Made by a program: the position numbers and the translations under genes | Assembly: GCA_948567375.1 (NCBI GenBank) | Contig: OX419762.1 | Location: 31,078,608-31,142,607 of the forward strand | Reading direction: 5' to 3' | DNA length: 64,000 bases | Origin: Lunularia cruciata | Taxonomy: Eukaryota > Streptophyta > Marchantiopsida > Lunulariales > Lunulariaceae | Shown: positions 42,749 through 53,502 of the stretch, one piece after another | Layout of the letters: each line of letters starts with the position of its first letter | Numbering within the stretch: the stretch's first letter is position 1 | The notes under the pieces: model-generated | Databases searched by the model: none | Seen by the model: the letters and a program-made list of their open reading frames with translations, nothing else | What the model was told of the DNA's origin: nothing

Positions 42749-44273
42749 CTCTCTAGAAGGCAAGATAATGTTCAGCGTTCAATTCTGCATTAGGCAAAAG
42801 GAGGCTATGAGAGCTCACTTGGAGAGAACATTAGGAGAGGAGAGGCCTGAACTTATGTTAGAGAACCAAGATCCATTTGTATACCCTGTAGTTCATTATG
42901 ATGTCTTTGAGGTGATTTTGTACATCTTGTACACATGAGAGGAATTGGAGAGATTGTGTGAGGTGGATTGCAGATTTTGGGGATTAAGGTGATTTTGGGC
43001 AAAATCTCAAGTTTGAGATCTGGACTTGAAATTTCTACACATGATAGCTTGGGTTATCTTTCAGTTAGCACACTTGAAATTATTGTGAGAGCTTTTGCAC
43101 TGGGCTAGAATTTTTGAAAGTTGATAGGGTAAAGTGCTCCCGCAATTGCATGCTCTCTAGAAAATTGTACAGAGTCTGCCATTTCTTCAATTTTCAGTAA
43201 ATTGTCCTGAAAATTTCCAAGAAAATTCAGTGCATTGTATCCTACTTGCTGGCACAAAAATTAGAGAAATATCGTTCTTGTGCAGGGAGTTATGAGTTTT
43301 TGAAGTGAGGGGGATGGTTTTCAAACCAAATCTGAAATATGTGTGCTGAATAGAAAGGTGTCTAGGCCAAATGGCTCCATGAAAAGATTTGAAATTTTGC
43401 AAGGAGGGACGCCCAAGAGTTGTGATTAGTGTGCAAAATTTCAGAGGACTGTGACATATTGGTTGGGAGGTTTGAGTGACATTGTGAGGAAGGGTCAATT
43501 CTGCAGAGTGGAGATCTCATGCATGAGGAGTTTGAGATCAACAAAAAACATGTTTGAGTGTTTAGATTCATCTTGGGAACATGGAGGGTCATCAAGAGTA
43601 GAAATTGATATTATACAAGGTTCCCCAAGGGTTTGAGATGATTTAAGGGGTGGATTTGAGGAAAAAAGAGTTTACAGTAGAATTTGAAGAGAGTTGAAAG
43701 GATCCAAAAACGTATACCACTTGGAGGAAAGAGTGAGTCTAAGTGCTTTCTGTGTGGAGAGAAGGGACATAAGGCAAGTTCATGTCCATTGACCTTTGAG
43801 AGCAAGAGATTGAGGGAAAGGAGAGGCTTACTTGACTTGGGTTTGCATGTTGGACCTTCTTCACCAAGATTGGGAGGGAGAAGTCTAAGACCAAGGAGTT
43901 GTGTGAGGTTTGTGGAGTTGAAGGACTTCCAAAAGGACATGAGTGTAGTGGAGAAAAAGCACTTTTGGAGACTTTGGTGAAGAATCTTGGAGAGAGTCTA
44001 AGTAAAGCTACAGAAAAACTACCACCTTCATCAGCTAGTTCTCAAGATTAGTGATGGAGATAATCTTTCAACTTATGGATAAACTATCCATGAATATGCA
44101 CTCTAGGATTTGATGTTACTATAGAAATCTTGGAGCAACCTGAACCTTTTGTGTTCCCTTGAGTGGATTATTCTCAGATGGTGTTAGTCATGTATATACT
44201 CTATTAGTAATAGACTGAGAGAAAAGAAAAGAGAGAAAAAAATTGAGAGAAAGAAAGATAGTGAGAGGTTAAG
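42749..44273 (+). other. Y1 leader with short frames
   Basis: This 1.5-kb leader between the primer site and gag is long for the family. It holds a short frame ending near 42,938 (RTLGEERPELML, PFVYPVVHYDVF) and a CCHC frame at 43,684-43,980. A second PFVFP-type phrase lies near 44,150. The rest shows no domain. Confidence 0.6.
43684..43980 (+). pseudogene. Leader frame with a CCHC zinc knuckle in Y1
   Basis: An open stretch of 98 codons includes KCFLCGEKGHKASSCPL, a perfect C-x2-C-x4-H-x4-C knuckle (about 43,741-43,787), followed by a basic Arg/Leu/Gly-rich tail. It lies upstream of gag, which has its own knuckle at about 45,118. It could be a duplicated gag end, a fragment of another element or a separate small RNA-binding protein. 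Confidence 0.5.
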
Positions 44274-46120
44274 ATGGGGAAATTTCCGGTTTTCTTTGGC
44301 AAGGATGGAGAAGATGTGGAGGCCTTTGTGAGAGACTTCAAGAGAGCTTGCATAGGAAACAATGAGAGGAGGAAGAATGAGTGGGCCTCATTATTACCAG
44401 ATTTTTTTGAGGATGCAACACTTACATGGTATGAGTCAAAATACCAAAACAGAGAGAGGAGAAAGAGGGAATAGGAGTCTTGGGAGACTCTGACTTCAGC
44501 ACTCATTGAGAACTTTCTTCTTGATGAGAGTTATGAGAGATTGATGAGTGAGGTTACATTTCTCAAGCAAGGAGATGGAGAGAAAGTGAGAGTCTATGTG
44601 GAAAGAGTGGAAAAATTAGAGTCCAAATTTCGCATAGTGTTGAGGAAGGGTGGGGATGATGTGGAGACTACAATGATTGGCATAAGGGCCATGCTCACCA
44701 AGAATTTTGTGGGAGGGTTGAGACCACAAATTAGAAGCAAGGTGAGATATGAGAAACCTTCTTCTAAGGTTGAAGCTATCAAGATCGCAATTTGTATGGA
44801 GGAGAGTTTGGAAGGGGATGAGAGTGATTTGGTGGTGAAGGAGGTTGTGCATCCTCCTCAAGGCTACAAGTATGGTGGAACTTCTGATACTTTGGTGACA
44901 AGGGTTGCTCCACAAGTAATAGTTGCTCCAATTCTTGCACCTCCACCAAAGGATCCACTTCAAACCATTACAAAACAACTTGCGGATTTCAAGATCAATG
45001 TGGTACAACTATGGGAGAAGAAAGAAGTGGATCACAATGTAGGGAGAGGGACTAGGAGTTATGGAAACTATCCATTTAGAGGATTTCAACCAGCCAGCAA
45101 TTTCAATGATAGAAATTGTTTTGGTTGTGGAGGAAGAGGCCATATCCAAAGGAATTGCCCAAATTCCACTTACCATGGAAGAAGGGGTTATGAGGGAGCC
45201 AATAGAAGTAAAGAGGGTAGTAAAGAAACCCAAGTGGCTCCTAATCCAAACAAAGGTAAGGGGATAGCATCCATAGATGTGGTGGAGAGCAAGTATGAGA
45301 AGGGAGAGTGCTCAAACTCCAAGAGTCTTAATTTGGAGCTTTTGGCACAAGAGAAGAAGAGAGCTTGTTTTGCAGAGGATGTTCACTCTTCTCAAGGATT
45401 TACTCCAAGCAAGGATACTCCTATGTCTACTAGGAGCACTCGCATCTCAACACCATCAACAACAAAGACTCCAAGGAAGAAGTTCGGGATGGAGGATTTC
45501 TTGATTTCAAAGCAACAATGGAACTACAATGTGTTGGAGGATGTTGGTAGTCACAAGGCTAACATCACAGTGGGCCTATTGATTGCTTTGAACCCTACCT
45601 TGAGAAAGGAGCTTAGAGGTGGTTTGAGTTCTACAAGGAGCAAGAAGAAGAAGAAGGAAAAAGTTCCAGTATCAATGGGGGTGGTGGATGCCAAGCCAGC
45701 ACCATGGGAGGCTTGTGAATATGCCTCCAAGATTGATGTGAGAGTGAATGGTCACAACATCAAGGATGCATTGGTTGATGGAGGATCAGTAGTGAATGCC
45801 ATGTCAGAAAGGTTGATGAAGAAGTTGGGTATGATACCCTCAAGACCTTCAAAATTTGTGGTGAGCATGGCAAACAAGCAACAAGTTTGACCAGTAGGGG
45901 TGATGGATAAAGTGGTAGTTTTAGTTATGGGAGTTCAAAATCTCATGACTTTCCAAGTCTTGAAGGATTCAAGTTATGACTTACTTCTTGGGAGGCCATG
46001 GTTGAGAGCAGCATGTTCAACTGATCAATGGCACAAAGGGTACTTGAGGATTGGGCCATCAAACCAAAGAGTCACAGTTCTTGTGACTAACACCACCAAC
46101 ACTTACCATTTGGATACACC
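44274..46120 (+). pseudogene. Y1 gag and protease
   Basis: Gag starts MGKFPVFFGKDGEDVEAFVR and has a capsid-like region (ALIENFLLDESYERLMSEVT, AMLTKNFVGGLRPQIRSKV) and a knuckle, CFGCGGRGHIQRNC (45,118-45,159). The protease reads IKDALVDGGSVVNAMSERLM, with DGGS in place of DSGA as in some plant lineages, then YDLLLGRPWL (45,985). A TAG near 44,472 and a TGA at 45,888 break the frame. Confidence 0.8.
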
Positions 46121-47700
46121 ATCTTCTGATTATTGGGAATCAGATTTTGAAGAAGGAGCTTCAGGTGTGGACACAAGCATGGAAGAGGAGACTTCCACGG
46201 AGGAGTATGAATCTGAATCTGATTCAGATGTGTATCCTTTGTGTGCTATGGATTTTGCTCCTAAGCCAGAGGTTTTGAAGGACCTAGATAAATCACCATT
46301 GACACTTGAGGAGGTAGAGAGAAGGTTATCTACCCTCAAGTATGGCACAAATGTTACCAAGGAGGAGAAGGTGAGATTTGAGGAGATTTTCCGCAAGTTC
46401 ATCCATGTGTTTGCTTTTAGTTACAAGGATTTGAGGGAAGTCACCTTGGAGGAGCACAAGATAGAGGTGGAGTCACATGCAAGACCAATCCGCCAAAAGC
46501 AACATTGCATTAGCCCACCAATATCTTTGGTTGTGAAGGAGGAGATTGATAAGCTCAAGGAGGCTGGATTTATCTTTGAGGTGGAGAATTCAGAATGGGT
46601 GTCTCCAATTGTCATTGTGAAGAAAAAGAATGGTAAGCTTTGGGTATGTGTGGATTACAAGAAGCTTAATGCTGTTACCAAGAAGGACTACTACCCATTG
46701 CCATTCATTGATGAGATCTTGGAGGAGGTTGCAAGTCATGAGAGGTACAGTTTTGGAGATGGTTATAGTAGTACAACCAAATCAAGATTGCATTAGAGCA
46801 TCAACAACTCACCACGTTCACCACACCTTGGGGAACTTATGCTTTCAACTTATGCTTTGGGCTTTGCAATGCTCCAGCCACATTCCAATAGTTCATGAAC
46901 AAGGTATTTGAACCTTTCATTGGGAAATTTTTGAGAGACTTCATTGATGACTTTTGTGTCTATGGGAGCAAGGAGGAGCACTTTGAGCACCTAATCAAAG
47001 TCTTGCAACGCTTGGATGAGGCAAATGCATCACTCAATCTAGAGAAGTGCATTTTTGGATGTGAAGAAAGTCTACTTTTGGGGCACATCATCTCCAAGGA
47101 TGGAATAGCAGTTGATCCTGAGAAGGTGAGGAAAATCTCAGACCTTCCATTCCCTTCAAGCTTGACACAGTTACGCCAATTCTTGGGGATGGTTGGGTAC
47201 TATAGGAGGTTCATCTTCTCATTTTCCAACAAGGCTTATGCATTGACCATCTACATGAAGAAGGGTGTAGATTACATGGTGATTTTGGAAGACAAGGAGG
47301 CTCTCAAAGCTTTTGAGGAGCTCAAGCAATCCCTTGTTGTAGCTCCAATTCTTGCTAGACCTGATTGGAGTAAGCCTTTCATCCTCTACATTGATGCTTC
47401 TAATGTAGCTATAGGATGCACTCTTAGTCAATTAGACCAAGATGGGCATGATTATCCAATAGCTTATGCTAGTAGGCAAATGGTTTCAGCAGAGAAGAAC
47501 TACTTTGTCACGGAGAGAGAAGGGTAGGTAGTGATCTTTGGTCGCAAGAAGTTTAGACACTACTTGATCGGAGGGAAAGCCACCATTGTCACGGATCACA
47601 AGGCTTGAAGTACATCTTCAACAAGCTTAATGTTGAAGCTAGACTAGCAAGGTGGATGATACTCTTGTCTGAGTATGACTACACCATTGAGGATAGGCCA
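46121..47700 (+). pseudogene. Y1 reverse transcriptase and RNase H
   Basis: An acidic linker (EEETSTEEYESESDSD) precedes the RT. RT blocks include EWVSPIVIVKKKNGKLWVCV, YKKLNAVTKKDYYPLPFIDE and LRDFIDDFCVYGS, with catalytic Asp residues intact, then LEKCIFGCEESLLLGHIISK. RNase H has LYIDASNVAIGCTLSQ, YASRQMVSAEKNYFVTEREG and IVTDHKA. A frameshift near 46,770, a TAG near 46,889, a TAG at 47,525 and a one-base deletion near 47,606 inactivate it. Confidence 0.85.
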
Positions 47701-49095
47701 GGAAAGAAACATGCAAATGTTGATTTGTTATCTAGAGCCTATGATCATGATGGAGATGAGCCAGTGGATGATTCCTTCCCGGATGAGAAGCTCATGACAA
47801 TCTCAATCACTCAAGAGGTTCCAATGGAGTACATGGAGATTGTGGATTTTGTGACAAGACGTAACTATCCAAAAGGGATGCATGCTAGGGAGAGGAAGGC
47901 CCTTGCAGCAAGATCTAGACCTTACACAATGGTGGAGGATATTCTTTTTCACCAAGGAGCAGATGGTCTACTTCAAAGGGCAATGGGTAAGGAAGATTCT
48001 ATCCTACTCATAAAGGAGTTTCATGAAGGTTTAGTATGTGGACGACACTTTGCAGGAAAGGTGACTGCTTTCAAGATTCTAGATGCAAGTTACCATTGGA
48101 GAGGGATTTTCAAGGATTGTCTTGATTATTGCAAAACTTGTCATGTTTGTCAAGCTTTTGCTAGAAAGTCTACATCCACTCCACCACTTAGATCAATTCC
48201 ATTACTAAGACCTTTTGAGAAGTGGGGAATTGATTTTGTAGGTCCTCTCAATAGAACCCAAAGGAACAATCGGTACATTGTGGTAGTTACTGATTACCTT
48301 ACCAAGTGGGTTGAGGCTAGACCATTGAGGGACAAGAATGAAGATGAAGTGGGTAGATTTCTTTATGAACGCATTATCACTAGGTTTGGATGCCCTTTGG
48401 AGTTGGTTTCTGATAGAGGAGGAGAGTTTACAGGAAGCATTACTACAACCATGCTACAACATTTCTCTATCACACATAGAGTAACTACATCCTATAAGCC
48501 AAATTCCAATGGCTTGGTAGAGAGAACCAATCAGACCTTGTGCATGATGTTGGCCAAAGATGCAGAAATGGAGGGGGCTAAACATCATTGAGACAAGAGG
48601 ATTCATGCAATTTTGTGGGAGTATAGGACAACCATGAAGACTTCCACCAGATATTCTCCATTTCAATTGGTGTATGGTATTGAGTCTACCTTACCTATTC
48701 ACTTTGATCTTCCTACCTTCCAAAGCATTCATAGGAGATTGAAGAAAGCACAAGGAGGTGATGCAGAGAAGTCAAGGAAGGATCAACTCATGGAGTTGGA
48801 AGAGGCAAGAGCAGTTGCTATGGTTTGAGTAGAGCAAGCCCAAAGGAAACAAAAGGAGAGCTATGACAAGACGCAAGGCAAGAAGAAGGTGGAGACTTTC
48901 AAAGAAGGTGATTGGGTAATGTTGCTTGATTCCATTCAATTCAAGAGAGTGCAAAAGAAGTTTTTGCCTAAGTACTTTGGACCTTTCATAGTAGAGAAGG
49001 TGTAGAGCAATTACATCTATGATCTCAAGGAGTTGGGAGGAAGACACTTTGATAGTATTAACCATGATAAGTTGAAGATGTACCATAGAAGGTAG
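47701..49095 (+). pseudogene. Y1 integrase
   Basis: An open stretch runs 47,605-48,591 with the zinc block (CKTCHVCQ), GIDFVGPL, LVSDRGGEF and NSNGLVERTNQT, so all three acidic residues are present. Stops at about 48,590, 48,826 and 49,003 end it. The C-terminal basic part (KRVQKKFLPKYFGPF) is readable. No chromodomain follows. Confidence 0.85.
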
Positions 49096-49143
49096 AGAGA
49101 CCTTCACTTTGAGGACAAAGTGAAAACTTAGTCCGGGGGTAAA

Positions 49144-49835
49144 TGTAACACCCATTTGTGCATGTGTGTGGTATTGTGATATTTAACTTGTTATTACAAG
49201 TACTTAAGAGATATTATTTATATAGAGATAAAGGATGGTTCTATATTAGTCATGGTTAGCTAAAGTTAGGCATAGCTAAGATAGAGAGGACCTTACTTTA
49301 GAGGAAGTAGAAAAGATGAGCATCACTATTTTGGATTTTAGTGTGTTGACTTGGTATTATTGCTAGGTGTTTGGCTTTGAGGAAAGAGTTGAGAAGTCTT
49401 GGGCCCGCAAGCCTTTTTGTTTTGGATTCTTCTTTAGTCCAAGGATAGCCCATGTGAAGGAATCCTTGACTTAGTGGTTGGGTCAAGATAAGACCACATG
49501 CTTAGGGGAATATGCCCATGTGAATGGATATTTCTTTCTACTTTTTGACTTTACTTGACTTTTAGTCTAGTAACTTGAGTTACTACGGTAATTAGTAACT
49601 TTGGTACGTAACTATTTCACAAGTACATAAACAAGGGGTGAAGAGGTTCTCATCATCCTTTTATTTGCAACTATCTCTCTCTCATCGAGTTCTCTAGTGA
49701 GCAATGTCTTGAGTCTTGGAGTGTTAGCCTTGGAGGAGAATGATGGAGTTCGGGTTCTTTCCCTTCTTAGTCCATGGTGCGCTACCATAATAGCCATCAG
49801 AGGTTCATCCTGAGTGAGAGACAGACCGGCTCACA
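49144..49835 (+). mobile_element. Y1 3' LTR (692 bp)
   Basis: It runs TGTAACACCC to CCGGCTCACA, preceded by the purine-rich AGTCCGGGGGTAAA. It is the same length as the Y2 LTR and about 3% different over the part I compared by eye. Confidence 0.9.
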
Positions 49836-51062
49836 GGCCACACCAACACAGAATGCAATACTTGTAATGCATTCCCGGTGCAGCAAATTGATTGGGTTCC
49901 GGGATGGAACCAAGACAAGGACGAAGAGGCTGTGTACCAAATGCAAGAAGTACAGCCTTAAGCGAGCACATTGTATCAAGGTCCGAGGTTTGGACCCAAG
50001 GAGTATAACCCCAATGCTCCTCCACAAAGACCACCAATGAGCAACCAAAATTGGCCTCAAAATGTTGCACTTAGAGGTTGTTATAATTGTGGCTTGATGG
50101 GACATTGGTCTCCAAACTGTCCCAAGCCAAGAAGGCAAATTGGATACGTTCCCCTTTGTGGAAATTGTAAAGGATTGAGGCATACGGGCAACCAATGTCC
50201 TCACCCACCGAACCCGAAGCCGTCTATAAAGTATGTACAGACCCCCGCTAAGCGTGTAGCATTTCAGCCAAAGGGGGATACTAATGGAAATTGCATCACT
50301 CTTGAGGAAGAAAGACCTCAAGAAGGGAGTCCGGCCTCGGAAGGAGAATGGCTAGACCTTGAAATTCTGAAAGTTGAGACACGCTCCAGCAAGAAGAAGC
50401 GTGATCCTGAAGAACTGAGTACAACCTCGTCGTCTTTCAGAAAGGTGAAGAGATTGCGCCCAAAGGCAATTCTTTTTGCCAAGGAGGAAAAGATCCTCAC
50501 AAAAGCCAAAGCTAAAGCCTTGCAGAAAGAACTAAAAGAGGCACTACTCAAGACTCGGGAACTGAGTTTGGAAGAGGAGTCAAAGACTAAGTCTCTAGTT
50601 TTTCTGGCGGACATCCGATCTGAAGTAAAGGGTCTGATCCAAGCTGAGGTGGGCCAACCCAAGGAACCTTGGGTTAAGGCCATCAGCAAGCCCATCACCA
50701 TTTTGAAGCGTCCCGAAGTCAAGAGGGAACATGGAAAGACTTCGGACCCAAAGCCGAAGGCAAAGACGGTCAAATTGGGAGGAGTTCCCCAATATGATAT
50801 TGTAGCAGATCTGGCAGCCACAAATGCCAACGTTACATTTAAGCAATTGTGGGAAGATAACAAGCTGTACAAGAGGCAGCTGAATTTGGCCCTCAAGAAG
50901 GTGAGGTCAATGTCAAAGAAGGACCTGCCTGCTATCTATCGTATTGAGCAAGAAGATTTGGGATCTCCCGAGGTAGACGCGGAGATTGCAGGGTGCATGA
51001 TCACGTCGATACCCATTGACTCTGGGTCCGGTGTGAATGTCATGACCGAAGATATTGCAAAT
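49836..51062 (+). pseudogene. Z-e gag end and protease
   Basis: The segment begins inside the first knuckle (GHTNTEC). Two complete knuckles follow: CYNCGLMGHWSPNC (about 50,080) and CGNCKGLRHTGNQC (about 50,157). A long charged linker (50,340-50,900) leads to the protease active site SIPIDSGSGVNVM near 51,020. The open stretch from 49,971 to 51,065 ends at a TGA. Confidence 0.8.
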
Positions 51063-51720
51063 TGACTCGGGTATCACACGTTTGAACCAACACCCCAAGT
51101 GTTGAAGTTTGCAGACCAAACCAGGAGACGGCCATTGGGCATGTTGTCAAACATTACCACAATCATTGGAGGGGTACCCTTCAAATTGAATTACATCGTG
51201 TTGCGACCAGTGACAAAGACTGGCTACCCTCTGTTGATCGGCAGACCCTGGTTGTATAGCGCCCAAGTTGTAGTGGATTGGCATCAACAGAAGTTAAGAT
51301 TCAAGGACATTTTGTCCAAAGATCAGAAGCTGGTGACTGTGAGTTGGACAAAGGTTCCCCATCTCAGGGAAACAAGTTCGTCGAGAGAGGAGGACAAATC
51401 CGAAGACTCATCATCTTCATCCTCAGATGAATCCTCAGACGAAATCCAAGTTAATTACTTGGAATGCTACAAGGTGGATGTTGAAGACGAAGATCCATAT
51501 GACCTTGCCTCAGGTAAACTTGACTTGGAGGAAGATGGTTTGATAGCAGCTCACCTCGGATTAAGCCGAGTAAGCCACATTGAAGGAGTCATCAACCCCA
51601 ATGACTGTCAAGATGTATTATTAACTGAAGGAGAAATTTTAAAAATTTCAAAGATAGTTACTTAGGATGAGTTGGCAAGATACACTGCCTTGTTTAAAGA
51701 ATTCTAGGATGTATTTGCCT
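51063..51720 (+). pseudogene. Z-e protease end and acidic linker
   Basis: The protease continues with GGVPFKLNYIVL and GYPLLIGRPWLYSA. A Ser/Asp/Glu-rich linker follows (about 51,370-51,450), which resembles the one in Y1. A TAG at 51,663 ends the frame. Confidence 0.75.
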
Positions 51721-52625
51721 AGTGCCGAACCGGAACTGCACCTTCAACCAGATCAATCCGGTGTTCTCCGAATTCTCGTGGAATACCCGGCATTTGATCA
51801 ATCGACCGACAATACCACCTAAACCCAAAGTACTCTCTATTGGTGAAAGATGAAATCAACAAGTACTTAGGGGCCGGAATCATCTTCCCTATCTTAAGTA
51901 GTGAATGGGTTTCCCCTATTGTCATTGTCCCAAAGAAGAAAACAGGGAAGATCCAAGTGTGCCAAGACTTCCGGAAGTTGAATGCAATCACAAGGAAAGA
52001 TCATCATCACTTGCCTTTTACCAATACAATTTTAGATCAAGTAGCCGGACATCCTTGTTAAAGTTTTCTTGATGGATTTTTAGGGTACAATCAAGTATCC
52101 ATTTGAGAAGAAGACAAGGATAAAACTACATTCACAACTAATTGGGGCACTTTTTCTTACAATCAAATGCCCTTTGGGTTGTGTAATGCTCTCGCTACTT
52201 TCCAACGGATGATGAATTCAATCTTCAAAGATTTCCTGCACAAATTTGTGGAAGTTTTTATTGATGCCTTTTGTGTGTTTGGACAAAGAGATGTACATTT
52301 AGATTACCTTTGCCAAACGTTTCAAAGGTGTTGTTTTGCCGGCTTGTCATTACGCTCGGAGAAATGCTTCTTTGCAATGAAGGAGGGAATTCTTTTGGGG
52401 CATCGGGTGTCAAGCCGAGGTATTGAAGTCAATGTTGAGAAGGTCAAGATAATCACAGCTTTGGAATCCCCGAAGAACATCCGAGAGCTGAGAGCCTTCT
52501 TGGGACATGTCGGATATTACAGACGCTTTGTGTCAAACTATGCAGTGCTTGCTGCACCACTTACAAAGCTTCTGAAGAAATCCGAAGACTATCTGTGGGA
52601 AGCAAATAAAGAAGAAGCTTTCTAG
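51721..52625 (+). pseudogene. Z-e reverse transcriptase, catalytic Asp replaced
   Basis: Blocks include SEWVSPIVIVPKKKTGKIQV, FRKLNAITRKDHHHLPF, MPFGLCNALATFQRMMNSIF and EVFIDAFCVFG. The active site FIDA has Ala in place of the second Asp. The thumb reads KEGILLGHRVSSRGIEV and LRAFLGHVGYYRRFV. Stops lie near 52,060 and 52,105 and at 52,623. Confidence 0.8.
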
Positions 52626-53330
52626 GTGTTGAAGAAGAAGCTGGTGGAAGCACCAGTTATGAGGGCCCCAAATTGGGACGTCCCTTTTCATGTATATGTG
52701 GACACTTTGTCCATGGCCATCGGAGTCGTCTTAAGTCAGAAGGATGAGAAGAAGAAGGACTACATGGTGTATTATGCCAGCCGACAACTTTCAGTTTCTG
52801 AAAAGAACTATTCGACGACTAAAAGAGAAGCAGTCGGAATGGTGTATGCCTGCAAGAAATTTTGTCATTATCTGTTGGGGTATGAGTTTGTCTTCTATGT
52901 TGACCATTACGCATTGCAACATTTGGTCAAGAAGGCAGATTTATCGGGGCGAATTGCAAGATGGAGTTTGTAGTTACAAGAGTTCACGTATACTGTACAA
53001 GTAAGGAAGGGAGCTTTGCATTCAAATGGAGACTTCTTGTCTAGGTTAGAAACTCAAGACCAGGAGTGGGAAATTGACAATCCATTCCTTGACAAAGAGT
53101 TGTATCACTAATCAGCAATGTGAAGTACGATGTATGCAGCTGAATATCATAATTTGAATACTCTCCATTGTCATGAGGGGATGGACCCGGAACAGTGGGC
53201 AGTCTTTCTTAGGAAAATGGAGCTTAAACACAGTATTTTGTTTAAGATGGGCAAAGACGAAGTACTTTGGCAATGCTTGGAGTCATATGAAGTAGGAGGA
53301 GTGATTGAATCTTTACACTCCGAAGCATCG
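52626..53330 (+). pseudogene. Z-e RNase H and start of integrase
   Basis: RNase H reads FHVYVDTLSMAIGVVLSQ, YASRQLSVSEKNYSTTKREA and YVDHYALQHLV. A linker and the integrase start follow (PEQWAVFLRKMELKHSILFK, DEVLWQCLESYEVGGVIESL), ending at HSEAS. Y2 sequence then begins just where the HHCC histidines are expected. Confidence 0.75.
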
Positions 53331-53502
53331 CTTGGATGAGGCAAATGCATCACTCAACCCAGAGAAGTGCATTTTTGAATGTGAAGAAGGTCTACTTTTG
53401 GGGCACATCATCTCCAAGGATGGAATAGCAGTTGATCCTGAGAAGGTGAGGAAAATCTCAGACCTTCCATTCCCTTCAAGCTTGACAAAGTGACACCAAT
53501 TC

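Larger units (their letters stand above)
42389..49835 (+). mobile_element. Y1: Ty3/gypsy element, plus strand, near full length
   Basis: The order is 5' LTR (last 338 bp), primer site, leader, gag, protease, RT, RNase H, integrase, 3' LTR. The first half of the 5' LTR is missing. The right flank is Z-e gag, cut within the first zinc knuckle. Pol is non-chromovirus in type (FIDDF active site, DGGS protease, no chromodomain) and has several stops and frameshifts. Confidence 0.85.
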
